This document shows positions 35,792 to 43,693 of a stretch of DNA of 64,000 nt, one piece after another; the first letter of the stretch is position 1; each line of letters starts with the position of its first letter. The notes beneath the pieces were generated by a model that saw nothing but the letters and a program-made list of their open reading frames with translations, made no database searches and was not told the origin of the DNA. The position numbers and the translations under genes were made by a program. The DNA is from Gillisella terrae (GTDB lineage Bacteria; Pseudomonadota; Alphaproteobacteria; Rhizobiales; Rhizobiaceae): the NCBI RefSeq assembly GCF_004801395.1, contig NZ_SSOA01000006.1:124001-188000 (forward strand), read 5' to 3'.

Positions 35792-36760
35792 ATGACATTG
35801 CTCAAGATTACCGATCTCTCGGTCAGTTTCGACACACCAGACGGTCAGGTGCAGGCCGTACAAGGTGTGAATCTAACGCTCAACCGAGGCGAAACACTCG
35901 GCATTGTTGGCGAAAGCGGCTCTGGCAAAAGTCAGGCCTCCTTTGCCATCATGGGCCTTCTGGCGCGCAATGGCAGGGCTTCCGGCTCTGTGCTGTTTGA
36001 TGGTCAGGAAATTCTCAACGCACCTGCCAAGGTGCTGAACCCCATTCGCGGCGCGCGCATTGCCATGGTGTTTCAAGACCCGATGACATCGCTCAACCCC
36101 TATATGCGCATCTCCGATCAGATGGCTGAGGTGCTGATCTATCAAAAGGGCATGTCCAAACGCGACGCGCTGAATGAATGCACCCGCATGTTGGATGCGG
36201 TCAAAATTCCCGATGCCAAATCCCGCATCCGGCTGTATCCGCACGAATTTTCCGGCGGCATGCGCCAGCGGGTGATGATTGCCATGGCGCTGCTTTGTCG
36301 CCCCGATCTGTTGATTGCCGATGAGCCGACAACCGCTCTGGATGTGACCGTTCAGGCCCAGATCATGCGGCTTTTGAGCGATTTGCAGGCTGAATTTGGC
36401 ATGGCGATGATTTTGGTCACCCATGATCTCGGTGTGGTGGCAGGCTCCTGCAAGCGGGTGCTGGTGCTCTACGGCGGTCGCGTGATGGAAACGGGGCCTG
36501 CGGAAGCGCTGTTTTCCTCGCCATCACATCCTTATACGCAAGGTCTGCTGCGGGCCATTCCGCGTGTGGACCGGGAGGATGAGCGGCTGCGCACCATTCC
36601 CGGCGTGCCGCCCAATATGATGAACATGCCGCGTGGCTGTCCATTTTCGCCGCGCTGTGATTATGCCATTCCCACCTGCAATGAGGCACCTCGCCCGTTG
36701 GAAAGTTTTGCGCCAGACCGTGCGCGGGCTTGCACGCGTCCTGTGGAGGAACTCGTATGA
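35792..36760 (+). CDS. Oligopeptide ABC transporter ATPase (OppD family)
   Basis: A 322-aa ATPase with Walker [10 protein letters not shown], signature FSGGMRQRV, Walker [13 protein letters not shown] and the C-terminal OppD/F cysteine-containing extension ([11 protein letters not shown]). The last P-loop residue is Gln where Ser or Thr follows Lys-Ser in many relatives, which is common in OppD. The ATG at 35792 sits directly after the OppC stop. It overlaps the OppF gene by 4 bp. Confidence 0.88.
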   Translation: MTLLKITDLSVSFDTPDGQVQAVQGVNLTLNRGETLGIVGESGSGKSQASFAIMGLLARNGRASGSVLFDGQEILNAPAKVLNPIRGARIAMVFQDPMTSLNPYMRISDQMAEVLIYQKGMSKRDALNECTRMLDAVKIPDAKSRIRLYPHEFSGGMRQRVMIAMALLCRPDLLIADEPTTALDVTVQAQIMRLLSDLQAEFGMAMILVTHDLGVVAGSCKRVLVLYGGRVMETGPAEALFSSPSHPYTQGLLRAIPRVDREDERLRTIPGVPPNMMNMPRGCPFSPRCDYAIPTCNEAPRPLESFAPDRARACTRPVEELV

Positions 36761-37737
36761 CCGCGCCCCTTCTCAAGGCCGAGAATCTGCATGTGTCTTT
36801 TGCGCTCAAGGGTGGCGGATTGCCATGGCAAAAGCCTCGCAAATTACATGCCGTCAATGGCGTGAATTTCGAACTGCGTCCGGGCGAAACATTGGGTATT
36901 GTGGGTGAATCCGGCAGTGGAAAATCCACGCTTGCCCGCGCCATCATCCGCATGCTGGAGGCCACAGGCAGCGTGATCTGGCAGGGCAAGACGGATCTTC
37001 TGCGCCTGTCATCGCGGGAAATGTTGAAACATCGCGCTGACATCCAGATGATCTTTCAAGATCCGCTGGCAAGCCTTAATCCACGCATGACCGTGGGCCA
37101 GATCATTTCGGAGACGCTGATCACCCATCACCACGGACTCTCTTCAAAAGAGATTAAGGCACGGGTGCAGGCTGCCATGGATCAGGTGGGCCTGTTGCCC
37201 AGCATGATTAACCGTTATCCCCATGAATTCTCCGGCGGGCAATGCCAGCGCATCGGCATTGCCCGCGCCTTGATTGTCGAGCCAAAGCTGATCATCTGCG
37301 ATGAGCCGGTTTCTGCGCTGGATGTGTCGATTCAGGCGCAGGTCATCAACCTGTTGATGGATTTGCAAAAAGATTTGGGATTGGCGCTGATTTTCATTGC
37401 CCATGATCTCAGCGTCGTCAAACACATCTCAACACGGGTGATGGTGATGTATCTGGGCCGCACCGTCGAGATTGCCGATCGGGATGCACTTTATGCCAAC
37501 CCGCAGCACCCCTATACCCAGGCGCTGCTCTCGGCTATTCCCATTCCCGACCCGAGGCTGGAGCGCGAAAAAATCGTGATTCCTCTGGAAGGCGAATTGC
37601 CAAGCCCAATGGCACCACCCTCTGGCTGTGTGTTTCGCACCCGCTGTCCGCGCGCGCAAGCGCGCTGTGCTGTGGAGGTTCCTGCCTTGCGAGGCGACGG
37701 CCATGCTGTCGCCTGCCATTTTCCGGGCGCGATTTAG
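36757..37737 (+). CDS. Oligopeptide ABC transporter ATPase (OppF family)
   Basis: A 326-aa ATPase with Walker [10 protein letters not shown], signature FSGGQCQRIG, Walker B LIICDEPVSALD and the Opp-type C-terminal cysteine motif (GCVFRTRCPRA). With OppD it forms the nucleotide-binding heterodimer. It ends the operon; a 12-bp hairpin follows 30 bp downstream. Confidence 0.88.
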   Translation: MTAPLLKAENLHVSFALKGGGLPWQKPRKLHAVNGVNFELRPGETLGIVGESGSGKSTLARAIIRMLEATGSVIWQGKTDLLRLSSREMLKHRADIQMIFQDPLASLNPRMTVGQIISETLITHHHGLSSKEIKARVQAAMDQVGLLPSMINRYPHEFSGGQCQRIGIARALIVEPKLIICDEPVSALDVSIQAQVINLLMDLQKDLGLALIFIAHDLSVVKHISTRVMVMYLGRTVEIADRDALYANPQHPYTQALLSAIPIPDPRLEREKIVIPLEGELPSPMAPPSGCVFRTRCPRAQARCAVEVPALRGDGHAVACHFPGAI

Positions 37738-37767
37738 ATTTTGTCAGCAATCCATTGCTACGCAACA

Positions 37768-37798
37768 GTGCCACGCAGCAAAAACGGCTGCGTGGCAC
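37768..37798. terminator. Hairpin between converging operons
   Basis: A perfect 12-bp stem (GTGCCACGCAGC 37768-37779 with GCTGCGTGGCAC 37787-37798) without a clear T-run on either side. It lies between the converging OppF and proline-rich protein genes. Confidence 0.5.
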
Positions 37799-37847
37799 GC
37801 GTCAAATTATTCGGACATGACGCGAACAAAATCAGTTGTGCAGAAAA

Positions 37848-38231
37848 TCAGTTCTGTGCAGGCCCGTTCAGACGATCAATCACCTGAAGCAGGATATCCG
37901 CACAGGCCTTCATCGGCTCGTCGTCGGCGCATTTGATGTCGATTTTGGTCTCGCCATCCTCAACCCGGAAGTGGGCTGCCTTCGATGGTGGCGGTGGTGG
38001 TGGCGGACGATGGCCGCGAGGCCCCATTGCACCTTCAGGGCCTCTTGGCGGCGGTGGTGGCGGGGCGGCGCGGTCCTGCGGATCGGCAGGGCCTCCCGGA
38101 GGAGGTGGAGGCATAACCGCATCAGCAGCCGGAGGTGCACCGGCAGGCGCTGGTGGTGCGGGTGGCTGCTGGGCAAAGGCGGTTCCTGTCAGAGCGGCGA
38201 GGGCCAGGGCGGACATAACATATCTTTTCAT
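37848..38231 (-). CDS. Proline-rich secreted protein
   Basis: A 127-aa protein with a signal peptide (MKRYVMSALALAALTGTAFA, cleavage before QQ). A low-complexity region of poly-proline, Gly and Ala (residues 21-84) is followed by a compact C-terminal part with two cysteines (101 and 110) that could form a disulfide. The start at 38231 has an AAGGAG ribosome-binding site. Function unknown; likely periplasmic. It shares its neighbourhood and a possible promoter with the OB-fold protein and two-component system. Confidence 0.7.
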   Translation of the reverse strand: MKRYVMSALALAALTGTAFAQQPPAPPAPAGAPPAADAVMPPPPPGGPADPQDRAAPPPPPPRGPEGAMGPRGHRPPPPPPPSKAAHFRVEDGETKIDIKCADDEPMKACADILLQVIDRLNGPAQN

Positions 38232-38316
38232 AGCGTTTCTCCTTGAGTGAGGTAAGGCGAAGCAGGCATCCCATAACGCGAGAGGCCGCTTTTGGTTCAA
38301 TGAGATTGAAGGCCGT

Positions 38317-38835
38317 TTAGGGCGCTGGTCGGGGAGCCGGTTTGCGCATAAAATCGCCAGGCTCGCCGTGTGGCGGTGGCGGTGGGCCTGCTGGGCGAAG
38401 AGCTTCCGTTCTGCCGTCTTTATCAATCAGGTAGCTGGCATGAACAAAGCCATCGTCAAACCGGCCCTGGATGGTGACCACCTCATCCTTGGTAACAAGC
38501 CCGCCACCGTCGCCAGCCCGGCCGGTTTCAACCAGCGTCTTGCCGCTATCGTCCTGCAAGATGAATTTATTGCCGTAAATCTCGGCAACCTTGCCCTTGA
38601 TCGTTACCAGACTGGAAGCCGGCATGGCGGAAATGGCAACGGGAGCCAGAGGAGCCATTTCCGGTGCCGGGCGCATCAGCTTCATGGCTCCGGCACCGCC
38701 AACGGCACCAATGGTCAGGGCAATGGCAATGGCTGGAAGAACAACCCAACGGCGACGGCGCTCATGCGGCGGCTTTGGCTTTTTATCTCCGTGCGGGGGG
38801 CGGTGTGTATGGTTGTCGTCTTCGTCTGTCATCAT
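38317..38835 (-). CDS. Membrane-anchored small OB-fold-like protein (YgiW/BOF-like)
   Basis: A 172-aa protein with a charged His/Lys/Arg-rich cytoplasmic head, one transmembrane helix (about residues 30-52) and a periplasmic beta-rich domain. The segment VTIKGKVAEIYGNKFILQDDSGKTLVE resembles bacterial OB-fold (YgiW/DUF5666) proteins, and a Pro-rich tail follows. YgiW-type genes commonly neighbour QseBC-like two-component systems, as here. Substrate (possibly a cation or small ligand) unknown. The start at 38835 has GGAGA 5-6 nt upstream. Confidence 0.6.
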   Translation of the reverse strand: MMTDEDDNHTHRPPHGDKKPKPPHERRRRWVVLPAIAIALTIGAVGGAGAMKLMRPAPEMAPLAPVAISAMPASSLVTIKGKVAEIYGNKFILQDDSGKTLVETGRAGDGGGLVTKDEVVTIQGRFDDGFVHASYLIDKDGRTEALRPAGPPPPPHGEPGDFMRKPAPRPAP

Positions 38836-38890
38836 TCAGTCTCCGTGGTGATTGACAAGCCGAACATACGCCCTACCTGCCATCACCTCG

Positions 38891-38919
38891 CTGAACCTTC
38901 TGGTTCAGATTCAGTTCAG
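38891..38919. promoter_or_regulatory. OmpR-type response regulator binding site candidate
   Basis: CTGAACC (38891-38897) faces GGTTCAG (38902-38908), and GTTCAG recurs exactly 11 bp later (38903 and 38914). An 11-bp direct-repeat period is typical for OmpR/PhoB-family binding. It lies in the gap between the BOF-like gene and the response regulator gene. Confidence 0.5.
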
Positions 38920-38946
38920 CCGTTTGCGATAACTCTGCATCTCCTC

Positions 38947-39053
38947 TTACAGCACCGTGCGCCATATATGGCGCACAAAGGATGCTGTAACACTTTAAAT
39001 CTGCTGCATAATTGTCTCCTGAAATCGTTTCCGATTTCAGGAATTATGCAGTA
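38947..39053. repeat. RIME2-like intergenic repeat, full copy A
   Basis: Two hairpins: TTACAGC...GCTGTAA with inner GTGCGCC/GGCGCAC (38947-38990), and CTGCATAATT...AATTATGCAG with inner CCTGAAATCG/CGATTTCAGG (39004-39051). It ends 20 bp before the response regulator ATG. Partial copies lie at 58789-58875, 31247-31295 and 174-229. Confidence 0.8.
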
Positions 39054-39073
39054 AACATGAAAGTCATGGTCCA

Positions 39074-39742
39074 ATGCGCATACTTCTCGTCGAAGATGAT
39101 GATGATCTCAGCGGCCGGATCGCAGCCGCGCTCAGGTCCGAGAATTTTGTCGTTGATATTGCCCGCAACGGTGAAGATGCCCTGCACGCCGGACTGACCG
39201 AGCTGTTTGATGTTGCCATTCTTGATCTTGGTCTGCCCAAGATCGATGGCGTGGCGGTCTTGAAGGGATGGCGCGACAGCGAGCGTAATCTGCCGGTGCT
39301 GGTTTTGACAGCGCGCGACGGATGGCCGGATAAAGTCTCCAGCTTCAAGGCGGGCGCTGATGACTTTCTGGCCAAACCCTTCAAGATAGAAGAGCTTGTG
39401 TTGCGGCTGCGCGCTCTGGTGCGCAGATCCACGGGCCACGCCGCGTCGCGCGTCAGCTGTGGTGCGCTGGTGTTTGATGCGCAACTGGGCACCTTTGAGC
39501 TCAACGGCCTTCCCGTGAAGCTCACCGCGCTGGAATGGCGGGTGCTCTCATGCCTGATGCTGCGAAAAGAAACTGTGGTTGAGCGCCGCGAGCTGAATGA
39601 GCGTGTGTATGATGGCGATGCAGAGGTGGATTCCAACTCTTTGGAAGTGATCATTGCCCGATTGCGCAAGAAGCTTGGCGCGGAGGCAATCGAGACCGTC
39701 CGTGGCCGGGGCTATATGCTGACCGCGGCAGGGTCGCCATGA
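39074..39742 (+). CDS. OmpR-family response regulator (QseB/PmrA-like)
   Basis: This 222-aa regulator has a receiver domain (residues 1-118; Glu7-Asp8-Asp9, phospho-Asp51 in AILDLGLP, Lys101) and a C-terminal winged helix (about 125-218; RLRKKLGAEAIETVRGRGYML). It controls genes with a 4-bp-overlapping kinase partner. The start codon lacks a strong ribosome-binding site and follows a RIME2-like hairpin repeat by 20 nt, which may affect expression. Likely target: the divergent BOF-like and proline-rich genes. Confidence 0.88.
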   Translation: MRILLVEDDDDLSGRIAAALRSENFVVDIARNGEDALHAGLTELFDVAILDLGLPKIDGVAVLKGWRDSERNLPVLVLTARDGWPDKVSSFKAGADDFLAKPFKIEELVLRLRALVRRSTGHAASRVSCGALVFDAQLGTFELNGLPVKLTALEWRVLSCLMLRKETVVERRELNERVYDGDAEVDSNSLEVIIARLRKKLGAEAIETVRGRGYMLTAAGSP

Positions 39743-41142
39743 AGACCGCGCGGCACATGGGGCCGAAATCGATTGCCGGACGCTTGCTGATCTTTTCAGG
39801 CGTTTTTGTCACGCTGGCGCTTGTGGTCGCCTCGGTTGTGCTGTGGCTGGCGCTGAAAACCGTGATCCGTGAGCAGATCGATCAGCGCCTTGATACCCAG
39901 ATCAGTGCGCTGGCGGGAGCCGTGGTCAAAGACGCGGGCGGCAAGCTCCGCCTCACGACGCGCATGGATACGCCGCCCTTTGATCGAACCGGTTCCGGCT
40001 GGTACTGGCAGATTGATAGTGGGGGACAGCGCTTGACTTCGCGCTCACTGCTTGGCGCAAGCATAGATGCGCCCCCTTTGCGCCAGAGCTTTCTGCAGAT
40101 CATGACCGCCACCCCCTCTCCCGGTGAGGGGGAGGATCGCGGACGAAAGCTGTATTTGCGCCAAACAACCCGTGATGTGGGTGGCATCATCATGACCATC
40201 ACTGTGTCTGCGCCGCAAGCCGCTTTGGCCGATCCGGCCATCCGCGCCTTGCTCTGGCTGATCCCCAGCATGTTGCTGCTGGGTGCTGTGCTCATTGCTG
40301 GCACCTTGTGGCAAATCCGCTTTGGCCTGCGCCCCCTCACCTCCATGGCGGGTGATATTGACGCCATCAATCGCGGCGAAAAATCGCGGCTGGCGGAGAT
40401 GTCGATCCGGGAGCTTGCGCCCTTGGCCTCCAAGACCAATGCATTGATTGAAACCAATGAAGAGAGGCTTGTGGCAACCCGCATCCAGTTTGCCAATCTT
40501 GCCCACGGATTGAAAACACCCATTGCCAGCCTGCTGCTGGCGCTCAATGACACCAACGATCCAGACAGCACCTTGCGCAATCTGGTTATCCGCGTTGACA
40601 CCAGAATCAAACATCATCTCAGTGCGGCCCGCAAGGTCATGGTGTCGGCAGGCGCGCCCGCCAGCACCGATCTCGCCCGGTCCGTGAAGGATGTGAGTGG
40701 CGCTGTCAGCCTGATCCACGCGGAGAAAAACATCAGCCTGCGAACCGACATTGCCAAGGGCACATCTGTTGCCTGCGATGAAAAAGATGTTGAGGAAATG
40801 CTTGGCAACCTGATCGACAATGCGTTCAAATGGGCAGCAACGCAGGTGTTCATCACGGCAGGGCGTGAGGGACCAGCGATAAGGATCACCATTGACGATG
40901 ACGGCCCCGGCATTCCGCCGGAACGCCTTCAGGCCGTGCTGCTGCCGGGCGTGCGCGAGGATGAGCGTATTCCGGGCGATGGCTTTGGTTTGAATATCGT
41001 CATGGAAATGGCGGCACTCTACGGCGGGTCGTTTGAGCTTGCGCAACGGGAGCCTACGGGCCTGCGGACGAGTCTGGTGCTGCCTGCTGCGCAAAAGCGC
41101 GAGCCGAAGAAGGACAACGGGCAAAAAAGCGCAACGCTTTGA
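39739..41142 (+). CDS. Membrane sensor histidine kinase
   Basis: A 467-aa kinase with transmembrane helices near residues 17-40 and 168-192 flanking a periplasmic sensor of about 125 residues. A HAMP-like linker follows. The phospho-His is in FANLAHGLKTPIASLL (about 257) and the catalytic domain has NLIDNAFKWA and DDDGPGIPPE. The ATGA overlap with the regulator gene marks a cognate pair. Related kinases sense cations, antimicrobial peptides or envelope stress; the signal here is not known. Confidence 0.87.
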   Translation: MKTARHMGPKSIAGRLLIFSGVFVTLALVVASVVLWLALKTVIREQIDQRLDTQISALAGAVVKDAGGKLRLTTRMDTPPFDRTGSGWYWQIDSGGQRLTSRSLLGASIDAPPLRQSFLQIMTATPSPGEGEDRGRKLYLRQTTRDVGGIIMTITVSAPQAALADPAIRALLWLIPSMLLLGAVLIAGTLWQIRFGLRPLTSMAGDIDAINRGEKSRLAEMSIRELAPLASKTNALIETNEERLVATRIQFANLAHGLKTPIASLLLALNDTNDPDSTLRNLVIRVDTRIKHHLSAARKVMVSAGAPASTDLARSVKDVSGAVSLIHAEKNISLRTDIAKGTSVACDEKDVEEMLGNLIDNAFKWAATQVFITAGREGPAIRITIDDDGPGIPPERLQAVLLPGVREDERIPGDGFGLNIVMEMAALYGGSFELAQREPTGLRTSLVLPAAQKREPKKDNGQKSATL

Positions 41143-41264
41143 TCACAGAGATCCACAAAACCTCCACGAAATATCCACACAACGATGAAGATTGACTGAT
41201 AGGGGAAGGACTTGAAGGTCACAGAAAAGCAATTTTGATCGTGTTTCGCCCCAGAGAGGTCACC

Positions 41265-41831
41265 ATGATGGATAAAAAAGCACGAGATACGGTGGAAAAA
41301 TATCCCTTGTCCATGCGAGCCGTTCACTGGTTGCGGGCCTGTCTGGTGCTCGGTTTGCTGGTCTGCGGCTGGTACATGACCGGGCTTCCCGAAGGCGATT
41401 TATCGTCTTTTCTGTATAAGAACCACAAGAAATTCGGCATTCTGGTGTGGCTGGTCGCTTTGCTTCATCTTGGTCTGCGCTGGCGTTATAAGTCGGTTTT
41501 GCCCAGCGCTCCACAGGCTTTAGCCGCATGGGAAAAATTGCTTTCCCACCTCATTCACAGGCTTATCATTGCATTGACGCTGCTGGTTCCGATGATGGGC
41601 TATCTTCTGTCAAGCACCTTCACCCAGAGCGATGGCGTCCCGTTCTTTTTCATTGCGCGACTTCCTGATTTTCTGCCCAAGAATGATGCGGCCTTTGAGG
41701 TCTTTCAGACCCTTCACAAATACAGCGCCTATCTTCTGCTGGCTTGCGTTGTTCTTCACGTTGCTGGAGCGCTCAAACACAGATTTCAAGACAAAGGCGG
41801 CAAAACCGACGTGCTGCCACGCATGATGTAG
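41265..41831 (+). CDS. Cytochrome b561
   Basis: A 188-aa four-helix membrane cytochrome of the bacterial b561 (CybB, Ni_hydr_CYTB) type. Heme-ligand histidines are visible in RAVHWLR (about 20), LLHLGLR (about 66), SHLIHR and LHKYSAYL...VVLHVAGAL (about 150-175). It moves electrons from quinol in the inner membrane. The ATG at 41265 is preferred because AGAGG lies 5 nt upstream. CybB genes often sit beside such two-component/YgiW clusters. Confidence 0.87.
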   Translation: MMDKKARDTVEKYPLSMRAVHWLRACLVLGLLVCGWYMTGLPEGDLSSFLYKNHKKFGILVWLVALLHLGLRWRYKSVLPSAPQALAAWEKLLSHLIHRLIIALTLLVPMMGYLLSSTFTQSDGVPFFFIARLPDFLPKNDAAFEVFQTLHKYSAYLLLACVVLHVAGALKHRFQDKGGKTDVLPRMM

Positions 41832-41904
41832 GGCCACTGTCCCCAAAATAGCGATCCCCAACATAGCAACCGGCTTTCGAGACAGAAGTTTCATTGTCCG
41901 AGGC

Positions 41905-41943
41905 GTAAACCACACGTCTTGCTCTGCGCTGCGTGTGGTTTAC
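41905..41943. terminator. Long hairpin between converging cytochrome b561 and HyuB genes
   Basis: A perfect 12-bp stem (GTAAACCACACG 41905-41916 with CGTGTGGTTTAC 41932-41943) and a 15-nt loop, with no T-run. It ends 7 bp before the hyuB stop codon. Confidence 0.5.
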
Positions 41944-41949
41944 GTTCGT

Positions 41950-43692
41950 TCATCCTCTGGTTTGGCGGCAAACCTTGGTCGCTTGCCCATCCACGCTGCC
42001 ATCCCGCATCAGTATCACGCCAAACAAATGCTCGGCCTGTTTGGATGTGTAGCGGCCCAGACGGACATCTTCAGCAACGGTTTCACTATCGCGGCGCAAG
42101 GGGTCGCCATAACCGCCGCCGCCGGGAGTCATGACCCGCACGCGATCGCCAGGGTTGAGCGGAATATCCTGCGCTTTTGAAAGATGTTGCGGCACAATCA
42201 CTCCATCACCCTTGAACACCTGCACGCAATTGGGCGCGCCATCTTTGCCGCCCAATGCACCGGGCGGGCCGAAACGACCGTGATCCATGACAAAGCTTGC
42301 GGTTGCCTGCCCGCGCCGCAACTCGATTTCATAATCCAGCCCAAAGCCGCCGCGATGATGGCCCGCACCGCCGGAGCCTTCGCGCAGCGCATAGCGGTGA
42401 TAGAGCACCGGATATTGCTGCTCCATGATTTCCACCGGCGGGGCCTTGGAAATGCCGATGGTGGAGCAGCCATTGGCCAGACCATCGTGATCAGAATTTC
42501 CACCATAACCGCCACCGGAAATCTGATACATCACATAGCCCTGATTGCGCTCAGGATCGAAGCCGCCCAGCGCAAAATTGCCGGAACTGCCAGCGGGCGA
42601 TGCCGTGACACGATCGGGCAAAGCCTCGACAAGGGCGGCAAACACCGCTTCGGCAATGCGCTGGCTGACTTCTGCCGCACAACCGGACACTGGCCTTGGA
42701 TAGTGCGCATCCAGAAAGGTGCCGACGGGTCGGATCACGTTAAGTGGCTCGAAGGCACCAGCGGAGATTGGCACATCCGGGAAAATATGGCGCATGGCCA
42801 GATAGACCGAAGACAGCGTCGTGGCCAGAACCGAATTCATTGGACCAATGCAGGGCTTGGACGAGCCGGTAAAGTCGAAGGTCAATTCCCCGGATTTGGC
42901 GGTGATGCTCAAGCGAATTTCCAGCGGTTCGTCGACCACACCATCGCTATCAACATAGGCGGTGGAGGTGTAGGTGCCATCCGGGATCAGCTTGATAGAG
43001 GCGCGCATTTGCTCGGCTGATCGGTGGCGCAACTCGGCAATCGCCTCGTTGACGGTCGCATCACCATAGCGATCCAGCAGCCGCGTGAGGCGTTTTTCAC
43101 CAACCAAAAGGGCGGCGGCCTGCGCCTTTACATCGCCAATCCGCTGCTCGGACACCCGGATATTGGAGCAGATGATGGCGTAAATCTCTTGATCCAGCAC
43201 CCCTTGCTTAAACAGCCGCACCGGCGGCAGGCGCAATCCCTCTTGCTCCACGGAAGTGGCAGAGGCCGAAAAGCCACCCGGCACCGCACCGCCAGTATCT
43301 GGCCAATGGCCGGTGTTGGACAGCCAGCAAAAGATTTCTCCACCCCGATAGACCGGCATGGCAAAGCGCACATCCATCAAATGGGTGCCGCCGAGATAAG
43401 GATCGTTGACGATATAGATATCACCGGGCTGCGGTGCTGCGGCCTTGCCATTGGCGATCATCTCAATCAACACGCGGGTGGAATATTGCATGGTGCCAAC
43501 AAACACCGGCAAGCCACTGGAGCCTTGGGCAATCAGCGCGCCATCAATGGCCGAATAAATCCCGTCAGAGCGGTCATTGGCCTCGGCAATCACCGGCGAA
43601 AAGGCCGCACGCGAAAAGGAAAGATCCATCTCGTCGCATACCTGTTGCAGGCCAGACTGGATGACCGAGAGGGTGATGGGATCAACGCTCAT
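41950..43692 (-). CDS. Hydantoinase B/oxoprolinase B family protein
   Basis: A 580-aa HyuB-type subunit. It starts MSVDPITLSVIQ and contains the family segments DPYLGGTHLMDV (about 105) and GGGGYGDP near the C-terminus (about 535). With HyuA it forms an ATP-dependent amidohydrolase that opens a cyclic amide (lactam or hydantoin). The ATG at 43692 is set by a GGAGG ribosome-binding site that overlaps the end of hyuA. It is the last gene of a six-gene operon. The substrate is unknown, and members of this family include 5-oxoprolinase, N-methylhydantoinase and acetone or acetophenone carboxylases. Confidence 0.85.
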   Translation of the reverse strand: MSVDPITLSVIQSGLQQVCDEMDLSFSRAAFSPVIAEANDRSDGIYSAIDGALIAQGSSGLPVFVGTMQYSTRVLIEMIANGKAAAPQPGDIYIVNDPYLGGTHLMDVRFAMPVYRGGEIFCWLSNTGHWPDTGGAVPGGFSASATSVEQEGLRLPPVRLFKQGVLDQEIYAIICSNIRVSEQRIGDVKAQAAALLVGEKRLTRLLDRYGDATVNEAIAELRHRSAEQMRASIKLIPDGTYTSTAYVDSDGVVDEPLEIRLSITAKSGELTFDFTGSSKPCIGPMNSVLATTLSSVYLAMRHIFPDVPISAGAFEPLNVIRPVGTFLDAHYPRPVSGCAAEVSQRIAEAVFAALVEALPDRVTASPAGSSGNFALGGFDPERNQGYVMYQISGGGYGGNSDHDGLANGCSTIGISKAPPVEIMEQQYPVLYHRYALREGSGGAGHHRGGFGLDYEIELRRGQATASFVMDHGRFGPPGALGGKDGAPNCVQVFKGDGVIVPQHLSKAQDIPLNPGDRVRVMTPGGGGYGDPLRRDSETVAEDVRLGRYTSKQAEHLFGVILMRDGSVDGQATKVCRQTRG

Positions 43693-43693
43693 A

